Positions 34,274 through 44,727 of a stretch of 64,000 bases of DNA are shown one piece after another (position 1 is the stretch's first letter; each line of letters begins with the position of its first letter). A model generated the notes under the pieces. That model made no database searches. It had not been told where the DNA came from and saw only the letters and a list, made by a program, of their open reading frames with translations. This DNA comes from Brachypodium distachyon. Taxonomy: Eukaryota > Streptophyta > Magnoliopsida > Poales > Poaceae. The translations under genes were made by a program, and so were the position numbers. The stretch covers positions 42,249,237 through 42,313,236 of the forward strand of contig NC_016133.3 of the NCBI RefSeq assembly GCF_000005505.3, read 5' to 3'.

Positions 34274-35208
34274 CTACTTCGGATACTTGTGGTCATACTT
34301 CGTGCGGAGCCAAGCCAAACGAGACCCAACACTCATGTGCATAAAAATCTCCCTTTGGTCTCTTTTGGCGAACAACTCGGTGGCAATGTAGTGCTCATCA
34401 CTACCTTCATTAGCGCCACATTCTATGACTGCATCCATGACAGTCTTCACAGAGCTAGCGCCATCAGCTCGTATGAAAGACTCAAAAGAGGATTGGGATT
34501 GCACAGCAACGTCACCGATCCTTGTAATCTGCTCCTGCATCACCATTGCAGTCTTGGGTTTCTTACTTCCTTCATGAACAAACTTTCCAAGCCTCTTGAC
34601 TGAGTTACTAGATGGATTTGGTTGCATTTCGGTATCTTCATTATCAAGATCTTGGATGTCATCAATATTCATAGCATGTGCTAATGCTTCGCTGGAAGGC
34701 AGTGGTACGCCCGAAGTAGGATTCCAATGGTCTGTACCATCACTAGTGATGTCTTCAAACATGATCTTGAGGTTCTCTTCATTGCGAAGCCCCTGCTTCT
34801 TGAACTTGCCGCAACCAGGATTGTCCTGGTGTACATTAGAAATAACACCCGTCAATAATCAGCCCGTATATTAATTATAATTTGCAAAACAAATGCATAT
34901 TCTCTCACCTTTTTGGCCTTCTTCCACCACTCAGCATCTTGTGTCACAGTGTTTTTCTCTAAGTTCCATCCCCCTCCAGTCTGTATTTTCAGTCTCTTGA
35001 ATATGCCATACTCACCTTTCAGTTTGTCCCATTTGTTTTTCAGTTGAGACTGCTTGTACTCCTTACCGGTCAGCATTTTGAATTTACGAGCAACCTCCTC
35101 ATATGCAGCGGGGGTCAAGTGAGTGTTTGGCCTATTTCCCAACCGCACTTGTTCGACAAACAACTCGGTGATAATCCTAGTGTTATCATCAGTCCATTCG
35201 GCGGCCAT
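34274..35208 (-). CDS. Harbinger ORF1, Myb/SANT-like DNA-binding protein
   Basis: Two exons on the minus strand, 34909-35208 and 34825 down to 34274, join at GT-AG sites in phase 0 to give 283 residues. Residues 1-95 form a Myb/SANT-like domain (WTDDNTRIITELFVEQV, TPAAYEEVARKFKMLTG, QLKNKWDKLKGEYGIFKRL, WW), the DNA-binding fold of plant PIF ORF1 proteins. The middle is acidic and serine-rich with a basic patch (GSKKPKTAM) that may be a nuclear localisation signal. The tail has the conserved family end FMHMSVGSRLAWLRTKY. ORF1 works with the transposase in binding the element ends and in nuclear import. No stop or frameshift is seen. Confidence 0.85.
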
Positions 35209-36161
35209 TCTGAACAGAACTCTACAAAATCGGTGTCACTTTTATCTACCATATTTTCAACCAAAATTTCTCCCCATCTCACACCAAAATTAAAATGCAT
35301 ATTTGACAAAGCAATTGTAGGACTGTTCTAAGCAAATACACACTGCAATTTCAGGTTACCAAATACACACAACAATTTTGAGATAGCCACACACAACAGC
35401 AACTAGACACTGCAAATAGGGTTCACAGATAGCAAATACACAGAGCAAAATCGGTTTTTCCAGACCTCGCCTTGAGTTGCTACTGAAGCAAGACGACGTG
35501 CAGGGGCGGACGAGGGGCGAGCTGCTACTGCAGCTTGCGGCGGAGCTTGTGGCGGAATGGTTCACGGAGGACTGGAGAGGGCCGGGTCGACGCAGCTTGC
35601 AACGGAGCGGCTCCGGTCGTTGTCGGGGAGGGTTGAGGCAGGGGCGGAGGAGAACGGGGATGAGCAGGAGGTCGCCGCCGGACCGCCGGCTCGCCAGGAA
35701 CTGGATTTGGCCTCCTTGGTGTGGGGGTTCTCGTGCGGAGGAGAACGGGGAGGGGGAGGAAGAGGAGGAGGAGGAGGAGGGACGGTGGCAGGGAGGCTAC
35801 CGGAGGCGGGGGCGGAGGCGGCCCATCCGGCGGCTAGGGCTCCCGCACTCCAGCATCGGTGACGAGTTGGGGAGGTTGGGGCTTGGGCGCTGGGAATAGA
35901 AAGGTATCGGGAAAGAGGAGGACGGGGAGAGAAATAAAAGCACGCGAAGCGTTTTTGACTTTGGCGGTGGCATATCATCCGTAATTTCGGACTGCTCCGC
36001 GTTTTTCAGTTTCGGGAATCTCCAGAAGAGGTGCTCCGCGTTTTGTGAAGAGAATTGGGCTAACTTCCTGGATCTAGTTTCTTGGATTTTTTGTGTTCGG
36101 TGCCGCTCCGGGGTGAATTTACGAGAAGAAGGAAGCCGGAGGGTTACCGAACACGTCCTAA

Positions 36162-37159
36162 CTCTGTTTTGATACTCCCCACATGGACAAGGGGAAACAA
36201 GATTGTGAATATTATTCGACCGGAAAAAAAACACGCGCGCTAATATTGTGCAATTTAAATTCTTCTGTAGCACTAAAATTCATGCGTTCGTGTCATTCAA
36301 AAAAATGTGGACTTGATCTTTAGGATCCGCTGATTTTGTTCACCAAAAAAGACGGTCACACAAGCCCAAACTAAAACAAATCAAATCAACTTCCTTTCCC
36401 TGCCTTTTCTTCCCCCAGGGGTCCTTTTGAGTCGTGCCTTGTGAATCATGGGGACGCGGATGACTCCCCTGTCTCCCAAACGACACGCATGCCAAAACCA
36501 ATCGACGACGAAATACCTACCACATCCACCATATAAACCCAGCAATTGACTACGCAGCGTATGCACCCACACGCCGCTCCCTTCGCCTACTGAATTACTG
36601 ATCGTGACAAGATCAGCACCCAGCGGCACGATCCCGGCCGCGACGCATGCATGCGCGCATTACCGTAAATTTTGACAATTTCCTCATGCACATGCATTTT
36701 TTCTGGTGTGCGGTATGTAATCGCGCTTTGGCTACCTCCCCTGCCTGGCGGCCTGACATTTAAAATGTTTCCCTGAATCCCTTTCACTCTAAAAAAGAGT
36801 ATTGTTTCTCGCTTTCTCTTTCAAAAAAGTTGTATAACACGTAGGAGTTGCACGTTCCGATGAAAAATAATATTCCTTCCGTCTAACGAAGGATGTCTTA
36901 ACTTTGACCAAATTTAAATGCATCTATACACTAAGTCATGTCTAGATACATCCAAATTTTGAAAAAACTTAGGACATCTTTTGTTGGACGGAGGGAGTAA
37001 TAACATCCTTTGCAATGTTTGACCCCACGTCAGGAGCAAAATCTTGATCTTTATGGCTTTATTCCAAGGCGCGTCCATGTACTCTACGTCTACTTACAGC
37101 CCTCTTGCATGTTTTTTGAAAAAAGATGGATGCAGCTTGAATACATCATGTCGGTATGT
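36162..37159. other. Spacer with a Stowaway MITE
   Basis: No gene recognised. The stretch 36370-36860 shares scattered phrases with 43020-43180 (for example TTTCCTTTCCCTG, ACTCCCCTGTC, CTCTTTC.AAAAAAGTT, TTCCGATGAA.AA), suggesting a dispersed repeat. A Stowaway lies at 36873-36997. Confidence 0.45.
36873..36997. mobile_element. Stowaway-type MITE
   Basis: Begins TTCCTTCCGTCTAACGAAGG and ends with GGACGGAGGGAG, with TA on each side (36871-36872 and 36998-36999). The inner arms AGGATGTCTTAA and TTAGGACATCTT are inverse. Confidence 0.85.
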
Positions 37160-37360
37160 ACTAAGCCACCGATCATGTCTATATATATAATCAAGAGTAA
37201 ATTTCACAAAACCACATTTCTTGGGCACTAAGCCACCTATCATGTCTATATATATAATCAGGAGTAAATTTCACAAAACCACATTTCTTGGGCACTAAGC
37301 CACCGAATATGTCTATATATATAATCAGGAGTAAATTTCACAAAACCACATTTCTTGGGG
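37160..37360. repeat. Tandem repeat, 67-bp unit, three copies, ending in a transposon end
   Basis: Units start at 37160, 37227 and 37294 (ACTAAGCCACC). Each has about 40 bases of host-like sequence followed by GAGTAAATTTCACAAAACCAC, the terminal sequence of the inverted-repeat element that begins at 37329. Copies differ by only a few bases, so the triplication is young. Confidence 0.93.
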
Positions 37361-37776
37361 TTAGAGTTTCATCGGGGCACAATTATCACTAATAGTTTCA
37401 CAGATTCACAGTTTTTGAGACAAACTGTCTCACAATACCCAAATCGGGTAGATTAGCCGTGTTTTGACAGGTGAGATCCACTTGTCATATGTCAAGTCAG
37501 ACCCGTTTCGTTGCCACGTCAGCTTTCGGACCCGTCCTGACCCGTTAATGGTCATTTGTCTACCCGTATCGCCATCTCGGGTCGGGTCCGGGAGCTGACG
37601 TGGCAACGAAACGGGTCGTCCCACCTGTCAGAAAATTCATTAAACGACCTAATCTACATGATTTGGGTTCTATGAGACAGTCTGCCCCAAAAACTGTGGT
37701 TCTTTGAGACTATCGGTGATAACGGTGGTCCGATAAAACCCTAGCCTCAAGAACCGTGGTTTTGTGAAATTTACTC
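37329..37776. mobile_element. Long-armed inverted-repeat element (Mutator-like MITE / foldback type)
   Basis: The left end GAGTAAATTTCACAAAACCAC and right end GTGGTTTTGTGAAATTTACTC are exact inverses. Complementarity continues inward for about 190 bp with mismatches, and includes a perfect 24-bp inverted pair at 37501-37524 and 37593-37616. No coding capacity. Flanks TATAATCAG (left) and ATATATCAG (right) could be a worn 9-bp duplication. Long arms and a ~9-bp duplication fit a nonautonomous Mutator-like element. Confidence 0.75.
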
Positions 37777-38089
37777 ATATATCAGTATGTAACTATATAA
37801 ATACATCATGTCGTTGTGCACTAAGCTACCGACGACATGCATGCATTAGGCATTAGCCAATGTGCAGACCGGCCGGACTAAATGATCAAGCCGTCAAGAT
37901 ATGCCATTATCCAACCACGAAGAAAACACCACCAGGCCGGAGTCGCAATCAGTTGTCCTTGCAAATTAAATCAACGAACGCCTTACATGCACGCACCGAT
38001 CTCTCTTGCAACCTTGCTCCTCCGTGCTGTCTCTCCATGTCACCAAACCAACCAATATATTCGATAGAACCGAAGAGACGATCGATCGA
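37777..38089. other. Right flank of the inverted-repeat element and 3' region of the DUF599 gene
   Basis: Contains at about 37800-37832 a second copy of the phrase seen left of the element at 37140-37172 (AATACATCATGTCG...ACTAAGC.ACCGA). The remainder is the likely 3' UTR of the minus-strand DUF599 gene. Confidence 0.5.
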
Positions 38090-38884
38090 TCAGACTTGTT
38101 GTGGCATCATATTGTCGTCGTTGTCGTCGCTGTCTTCGTCGTCGGCATCAGTCGTCGCCATCTCCGCCACTTCCCCGCTTCCTTTCCTCTTCTCTACATA
38201 CACGATGTCGATGTTATAGAGCACAGGGATCATGAGCATGGACGCCAGGCACGCCAACACGGGCCCAAAGATCCAGAGCAGCAGCGGCACCCCACCAAAG
38301 AAGAGCCTGTTCCCAACCAAACTAAGCACGAAACCCCTCTCCAACACTTCCACCACGTACTCCTTATCCACCACGGACAATCCTCCAGCTCCTCCGCCGG
38401 CGCCGGAGACGAAGAACTGTGACGAGAGGGCGTTGACGAGGAAAGCGGCCTGGTTGAGGCTGCAGATGGCGAGCGAGTGGCATAGGAAAGAGAGCAAGAA
38501 CGCCAGGAGCAGCGTGGCATACTTGAGCGCCACCATGTACTCCCCGTGGGCGCCGAAGACGGCGTCGCTGAGCGGCTTCTTGACGGCGTAGGTGCTGCTG
38601 AGCACGGCGGCCACGCCCGTGCAGAAGAGCACCGACGTCGTGGCCACCAGCGTGGAGCCCATAATGACGTTGCGGAGGGACTGGACGACCAGGACCGCCT
38701 TCTTCTCGTTGTCCCGCATCATGCCCAGCACCCACAGCCGGCGCGCCGCCGCGCCGATCCCCGCCGTCGAGCGGAGCGGGCAGCGGCGCACGGCGCGGTA
38801 GAGCCACACGTGGTAGAGGATCGGGAAGAGGAGGCCGACCGGGATCAGCACCAGGTCCAGGTAGCTGTCCCTCCAAGCCACCAT
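38090..38884 (-). CDS. DUF599 family membrane protein
   Basis: A single-exon gene of 264 residues on the minus strand. It starts MVAWRDSYLDLVLIPVGLLF, the typical beginning of plant DUF599 proteins. It has four to five hydrophobic spans: about residues 9-26, 72-98, 119-142 and 190-225. Between them are the family motifs YHVWLYRAVRRCP, RRLWVLGMMRDNEKKAVLVVQSLRNVIMGSTL and LCHSLAICSLNQAAFLVNA. The tail is acidic (DADDEDSDDNDD). Function is unknown; the family is widespread in plants. A longer frame begins at 38932, but the family start and the 5' leader duplicated at 42214 both favour 38884. Confidence 0.9.
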   Translation of the reverse strand: MVAWRDSYLDLVLIPVGLLFPILYHVWLYRAVRRCPLRSTAGIGAAARRLWVLGMMRDNEKKAVLVVQSLRNVIMGSTLVATTSVLFCTGVAAVLSSTYAVKKPLSDAVFGAHGEYMVALKYATLLLAFLLSFLCHSLAICSLNQAAFLVNALSSQFFVSGAGGGAGGLSVVDKEYVVEVLERGFVLSLVGNRLFFGGVPLLLWIFGPVLACLASMLMIPVLYNIDIVYVEKRKGSGEVAEMATTDADDEDSDDNDDNMMPQQV

Positions 38885-39480
38885 GGTAGTCCCAATGCCA
38901 ATCTCTCTCTGTTTCTCTGTCTCTGTCTGCACTGTACTCTCTGAACTGAACCTGCCTGTTGTTCTTATTTGTGTGAGTTGTGGACTCGTAGTCGATTTGC
39001 TGTGTGTTCCTTTGGTGGGGATCGTGCTGCATGTTTACTTGTGTATATATAGGGAGACCGCCCGGAGACGACGACGACCAAACCAAATTAAAAGCATAGG
39101 TGTGAAGCACATTAGCTTCCAACTTTGTGAGTGTGGATGGTGCATGATATATGGGTGGAAACTCTATTCGAAGGCCACAATGTAGGTAATATAGCAAGCA
39201 AGCAGTGACCTAAAAAGTGGTCGGGAAAACCGGACATGACCAACCCTCACCCGAGCAGCATGACGACAAAGCAGATTGCTAATTGCTCTTCGTATCTTTT
39301 TCTCTGTTTTTTCTCTCTATAAACAAAGAAACACTACTGGCTATTTTTTTTATCTTGCCTTTTTTTGGGTGGGAAATGTGAAAAGCAGGTCTGGACTGAG
39401 TAGGTAGTATATTCGCCGGGATGTTCGGTAGTGCTATCTTGTGCTCGTACTGATTAAAAACGAATTAGCTCTGCTAACTA
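38885..39480. other. Promoter side of the DUF599 gene and insertion-site flank
   Basis: Leader and promoter of the DUF599 gene to about 39150, then unremarkable AT-rich sequence up to the target duplication of the retroposon at 39495. No gene recognised. Confidence 0.45.
39043..39051 (-). promoter_or_regulatory. Probable TATA box of the DUF599 gene
   Basis: On the minus strand CTATATATAC lies about 160 bp upstream of the start codon, leaving a leader of roughly 130 bp. Much of that leader is also present in the truncated copy at 42214-42277, consistent with it being transcribed. Confidence 0.5.
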
Positions 39481-39494
39481 ATGGTATCCAGCAC

Positions 39495-40924
39495 AACTGT
39501 AAAACAGAAAGAACAAGGAAAAAACAGGCCCCGCGTTGCTCGGGTCGGGTGACTCGGGAGGCGACCCCGTTGCACCAACTCTTGGCCGCCACCTCCCATC
39601 TCCACCCCCTCGCCGCCGGGCAAAGCCCGCGCGGGGACGGCGGCGGCGGGGCCTCGTTCGAGGCGTCCTCGTCTCCTCTGTGTCCTCCTTCACAGCCCGG
39701 CCCCTCCGAGCTCGGGGGTGACCGGCGGCGCCGGATCCATGGAGGGGGAGGCCGGATCCGGTGCGAGTCCTCTCCTGCGGCGGCGCGGCAGGGCGTCGGG
39801 CTGACAGTGCCCGATTTGTGCGCTTCGGCGGTGTCTGCGCCGGATCTTTGGCCGGAGCAGCTTGCTCCGTCGGTGGTGGTGCCGGATCCGTGGTTGCTGA
39901 TGCTGGATCCGGCATGGCGCGGCTTCCTGTGGAGTTTCCCGGCGGTGGTGGCCGTCACGACTCCGTGGGGTGGCGCGTGAAGGCCGCCGGTGCAGGACGG
40001 TGCGCTGCGGCGTGGGGGCGCAAATCTGTTGGCGTGGTGGCGGCGCGCGTGGTGCGATGCTGCGTCGTGGCGGCGGCGGGGGGGGGGGGGGGGCGTGGGG
40101 ACACTCGGCCGCTGTAGGTGGCGTTGTGGGCCAAATCCGGTGCATGGGACGGTTGCGGCGCCCTTGCTGGTGCCCGTTTGGTGGTTTGGCGCATGGCGTT
40201 CGGCGGGCTTCGCCAGCGCTCGTTGTGGTGTGGTGGCCTCTGGCCAGGTCCTTGGCCGTCGGGCTTGCTGCGGAGCTGTCCGCTCCTGTCCATGATGGGT
40301 GCGGCGGCTGCGGGTGAAAACTCTGCATCGACGTTGTCGGTGCCGGCGACGGCGGTGTTCTTGGACGTCGTTTCCTTCCTGAAGGCGTCGTTGTGCAGCT
40401 CCACCACATCCCCCCCCTTCGCAAACGAGGTGCCTCCGAGCGAAAGCTCTAATTCGGTGTCCAGGTCGGGTAACGGCGGCGTCCTCGGACGTCGTATCCT
40501 CCTTGGAGGAGTTGCCTTCGGAGCACTCGTTTGGCGGCGGAGCATGTTTCGCTAGGGGGACTGGCTGGGATCCTGGCCAGGGAGGACCTTGTGCTGCGCG
40601 GGCTTGCCGTTGTGCGAGTCGTTCTCGTCGGGGCAACCTCTTCTTGCTCCGGTCGTCGAAGAAGTCCAGTTCTGCCTACCTTATTCTGGCGCAAGGAACT
40701 GCTTCCTGTTCGGTGTCGTTGGAGCGGAAGAGGTCTCGTCTTTGCGTTAGCGGCTTGCTCTTTCGGTTTCGTCTTGTGTATGCTCTTTGTCAGGGTTTTT
40801 CGCACGGCTTTTCTGCAATAAGCCGTGCATTGTATCGGTTTTCAGGCCCGGTTTTACTTATAAACGGGGCCAACTCTCTCTTCTAATCGAATCGCGGGGA
40901 TCGACCGTTTGCGTCCTAAAAAAA
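39495..40924 (+). mobile_element. Poly(A)-tailed retroposon (LINE-like, nonautonomous)
   Basis: About 1.43 kb, GC-rich, ending in eight A residues (40918-40925). A 14-base direct repeat flanks it: ATGGTATCCAGCAC at 39481-39494 and ATGGTGTCCAGTAC at 40925-40938, two mismatches. The 3' end (TATAAACGGGGCCAACTCTCTCTTCTAATCGAATC..., about 40859-40895) resembles cereal LINE tails. No reverse-transcriptase motif is present. Large open frames on both strands (up to 400 residues on the minus strand) are compositional and show no domain. Confidence 0.75.
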
Positions 40925-40938
40925 ATGGTGTCCAGTAC

Positions 40939-43900
40939 TCCTTTTGTTTCTTTCTGAGTTTCTTCCTTTGGAGAAGGGCTACACAGTGTGGCAAAAGCAA
41001 AACTGATGTGATTACAAAATCTACTTTGTTTCGTTTCTTCCACACGGCACGTTTAGTTAGTTTATACCGAAGCAGACAATCGAGTGGCTTTCGAGAGCAT
41101 ATGTGTTCTCTTTATTTTTTAAAAATATATCAAAAGATGGGCTTAAGAAGCTCAAAAAAAATCCAAATAATATTTCACATGTGGTTATTAGAATGATCTG
41201 CGCATCTGCAATTCGAGAGAAAATAATTTTATTTATAATCTGCATAAAAATAACAAGAGTGATGAGCTAAAAAAAGCATCTTGAGTTGAAATTTCTATGA
41301 CTTTATTTCACCGCACAGCTGGCAAAGATGTGAAGTTAGTTTTGCACCAAACTTAATTAGAACGTGCACATAATAGTATAATACCCAGCCAATTAGCATC
41401 AGTTGATTGGCATGCATGTGAGACTTTTTCTAAATATTCTGGCCGTGCGCGCGGAACCATTTTTTTTCATGAAGGGCATGTGTTATATGTATAAGCTAGC
41501 ACAAACTAATACTCCTATATACACCCCTCTAATTAACATATTACATTTATAGAATGTACCGTGCACCTATATATTACTCCACATTGCTATTTTATTATGA
41601 GCTTGGTCAGCCCAAAATGTCCATATACATTTATAGAATGTACCGTATATATAAGTCATCTTTTTGCTACTAATTAAAAAATAGATAAATCCAACCTTGT
41701 TGATTATTATAGGCGCCGATGGTCAGTCTAGTAGACGACCATTTGCTGACCCGAGGGCGCAAGTGCTCAGGAAAGGCAAAAAGATAGATAAGCTATTCTC
41801 GGCTAGTGTACAAAGTGCCATCAGCACGATGCAATATCCTCCTAAAGAATGAATGTATGTGATGGTTGCTCGCACATAAATGTCAGGTCTGTACCCCGCT
41901 AATTTGGCCATGTGACACTGAGGCGGTACAACTCGTTGTGTTGGTAACAGATGTAAGCCTTCGTCGTCTTCGATTACAGCATATATATATGCAGCTCAAC
42001 TAGTGCTCATTTTTTTTTTTGAGAATTAACTAGTGCTCATTTAGAAAGTGAAAGTTTCGCAGAGAATTGGAGGATGTAGTTGAAGACCGGCCCAGAAAAA
42101 AAGCCCAGGGGCCGGCAGGCCAGACCCGAGGTGTGCCAGGCCCGATAGAAAGTTAATCAGCTCGGCTTGTTCCCTGGGCTTCAATGTCAGCCCACCGGGG
42201 CACTACGAGTAGTCGACAACTCACACAATTCAGAGAGTAGTGCAGACAGAGAAACAGAGAGATTTGGCATCGCGACCATGGTGTGTTGGAGGGACAGCTA
42301 CCTGGACCTGGTCCTGATCCATACACCCCAGTAAGTCCCACACTTGATCCTTCTACCGGCTTAATACGTGGGAAGGGCAAAAACTACTTAAACAAGACGT
42401 GCTTTAACGAGCACGACTAAAATCTCTGATCACAAGCTATTTTGGTGCATTGCCATCGACCAGGATTAGACGCGCGTGCAGCGAAGCGCTTTTGCCCATC
42501 TGGTACAATAATGATAGGGCCTCGTGAATAGGGTCACCGTCGCACGTTCGCCACAGCCACAAGCACCTGGCTGACCGGCCACACAACCACTAGGCCGAAA
42601 AGGCTAAACCTTACTTGATACATCTATATTGGACATTGTTGATAACCCTAGCCTAAAGCTGAGTTTTGCATTGAGTTTGACATTAGCTGAGCAATTTTTT
42701 TTTGCGCTAAACCCTAACCCTATACAATATTATTCCGACAATTCGAAGATCAACATATACTAGCACTTAAACCATATTGACCCACATTGACCATTTCCAA
42801 AACATGCTATAAGGAAGAGAGGAAGGTTATAAGCCCTTCTCCGAAGTAGTACGTATAGCACACACGTAACGCACGGACTGTAAAAGAGACGGGGTGTCGG
42901 GGTAAAAAAAAAAACTGAACCGTTCGGACGGAGTAATAGGACTGGAGCAGGCAAGCCGCGTGGGGGAAAAAGAAGGAGAGACGGCCACTTGCCTGCACGT
43001 AGAAAGTCCGGCCATGCTAAAACAAGACAAAGGTAAATGAATTTCCTTTCCCTGACTTTTTCCCCGGGATGTCGTCACACGAGTGATCACTCCCCTGTCA
43101 CTCCACTGTTTCTCTTTCGAAAAAAGTTAGTATATGACAGACGTAGCTAGGACTCGCAGATTCCGATGAATAAAAACTAGAGTAAAATCTGCTTTCAAAC
43201 TTGGAGTTAATTTGCAGAGCCGGCCGAAATTGAATTTACATTTTCTACAGACATCAGCATCTTAAGTTTACTATTCCCGATCGATCATCGGTGTCTTTGA
43301 GAATGTTTACAATCGTGGATTATTGTCTTATTGACGTGGCTACGGTCAAACCTAGGGGGACATACGCTAATTCATCCTGCAACTATACTCAAAGCCCAAC
43401 ACATGGTTCTTAAAGGAAGCACCATATATCCAACCATCGAAAATATTTAGATCCTTGGATATTTTTAATTGAAGTCATAAAATAGTTACACAAGTATTAA
43501 TTAATTCCGCCTTGTAATTGAACTAAGACATCAGCATGGAAGAAACCCGATTAAGATTAATAAAGCAGAGAGTTTGAAGCAAGGAGAGCAAAATGGTAAC
43601 ACACACTTTTTCCAAATTTGGAGAAGCTAGCTAGGGCCTAGGGGGGGCGCGGTGAGCTGACTTGGGCAAGATTGGAATCTCACGGTCCGCCAAAGAGTTT
43701 GGTGCATGGGAAAGCTAGCGTGTATATATGTGGGCCAAAGAAAAAAAGTTGTTGTGTGTTTTTGTGTTGAGGTTTCAGCAGCAGCAGGAGCTGTGGCACG
43801 TACACTGCTAGATCATGCCATTTATATGCCCTAATTAATTAAGTTTTTTTTTCGAAAAAGGAAAACGATACCCGGTCTCTGCATCACAGCCATTTTTATA

Positions 43901-44727
43901 TGCCTAATTAATTAAGCTATAGCTAGCTTTACGTCGCTTTCATCACAAGTCATGCACAAGTACACCATGCATGCTGTAGTACTACTGGCTACTGGCTAGT
44001 GCATCATGCTATCAATCCGAAACGGAAACTGTGTTTTCGCGTCGGCTTTTGCGATGCTGTGGCCAGAAGAAGGAAAAGGTGCGTGCGCGCGGTGTGCTGC
44101 GTGTGCCCATGCATGGCCGGATTATAAGCACAAGGTGTTCCATGAGAGGAGAGCGGCAAGCTATAGCTGTTGATCAGACGGACCAACACCGTCGAACCAA
44201 ACAACCCACAGAGTCAGCAGCCGCCGGAGGCCGGAGGGCAGAGCGGATCGCCTTCCAACGACGGAGCTGAGCGTCGCCCAGCCGCCGCACGTCCACTCCA
44301 AGAGCGAGTCGGGTAAGTATCTCCGCCTCTCTGTACACACACGGCCTCCTCATCGTGCCGAACCTGCTATCCTTGTGAGATCGAGAGGCGCCACACTGCC
44401 CCCGTCGTTCCATTTACTAAGAATGAAACCACATCGTGTCATCGTTACAAGCCCGGCCAGGTTTAGAAATTACCAACCAGTAATGTAGCGAATGAAAGAT
44501 TCTAACTAACAAAACACGAAATCAAGACTTTTCCCTCTGCCACCAGATCAACGTTTACAAACGAACCACATGCACCTCACGTACGGCAGTGTAAGATAAG
44601 CAATGCATGCATGAGTTTCAACGTTGACAAAACGGACCACATGAACGTACAGGTTAAGAGCATTTTATTTTGGTTCTAATCGTCTGCTTTTTTTTTTCTT
44701 GTTGTGTATAACAGCGGTTTTATCCCT
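40939..44727. other. Long AT-rich spacer
   Basis: No intact gene recognised. It contains a short direct repeat TACATTTATAGAATGTACCGT at about 41543 and 41627, the truncated DUF599 copy at 42214-42334, a stretch resembling 36370-36860 at 43020-43180, and a GC-richer piece at 44030-44420. A donor-like GGGTAAGT at 44310, together with the acceptor TATAACAG at 44714, would allow a noncoding first exon for the CASP-like gene. That is inference only. Confidence 0.4.
42214..42334 (+). pseudogene. Truncated duplicate of the 5' end of the DUF599 gene
   Basis: The bases before the ATG (42278) repeat the leader of the DUF599 gene in the same order: CAACTCACACA, TTCAGAGAGTA, GTGCAGACAGAGA, AACAGAGAGA and TTGGCAT. 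The frame from 42278 encodes MVCWRDSYLDLVLIHTPQ and then stops at 42332-42334. Thirteen of the first 14 residues match the gene at 38884, after which similarity ends abruptly. Orientation is opposite to the parent gene, about 3.3 kb away. It keeps no function as a DUF599 protein; it could be a filler insertion from repair or the remnant of a transduplication. Confidence 0.85.

Larger units (their letters stand above)
31993..36158 (-). mobile_element. Full-length PIF/Harbinger DNA transposon
   Basis: A 4,166-bp element with both ends in place. The left end reads GGGCGTGTTCTG and the right end, on the other strand, GGACGTGTTCGG: an imperfect terminal inverted repeat (10 of 12). The three-base duplication TAA flanks it on both sides (31990-31992 and 36159-36161), as expected for PIF/Harbinger. 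It carries the two usual genes on the minus strand: a Myb/SANT-like ORF1 (34274-35208, apparently intact) and a DDE transposase (32661-34028, frameshifted). 31993-32660 and 35209-36158 are noncoding; the latter is GC-rich and should hold the promoter. Confidence 0.92.

Noticed and set aside
35477..35899. Plus-strand frames in the GC-rich block at the right end of the Harbinger element
   Set aside because: They fall in the untranslated leader/promoter part of the transposon; Gly/Arg/Glu-rich without domains.
37160..37360. Regularly spaced repeats as a CRISPR array
   Set aside because: Three contiguous copies with no spacers in plant nuclear DNA, and the unit contains a transposon end.
38364..39197. 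277-residue minus-strand frame overlapping the DUF599 gene
   Set aside because: A shifted frame over the DUF599 exon with Arg/Pro/His-rich text. The DUF599 frame is clearly the real one.
39434..40636. 400-residue minus-strand frame
   Set aside because: Lies across the poly(A) retroposon and its flank and is of low complexity (Pro/Arg/His). The element is oriented the other way and no domain is visible.
42650..42722. CCCTAA-like stretch as an interstitial telomere
   Set aside because: Only two or three scattered CCTAA words (AACCCTAGCC, AAACCCTAACCCTA); far too short and irregular.
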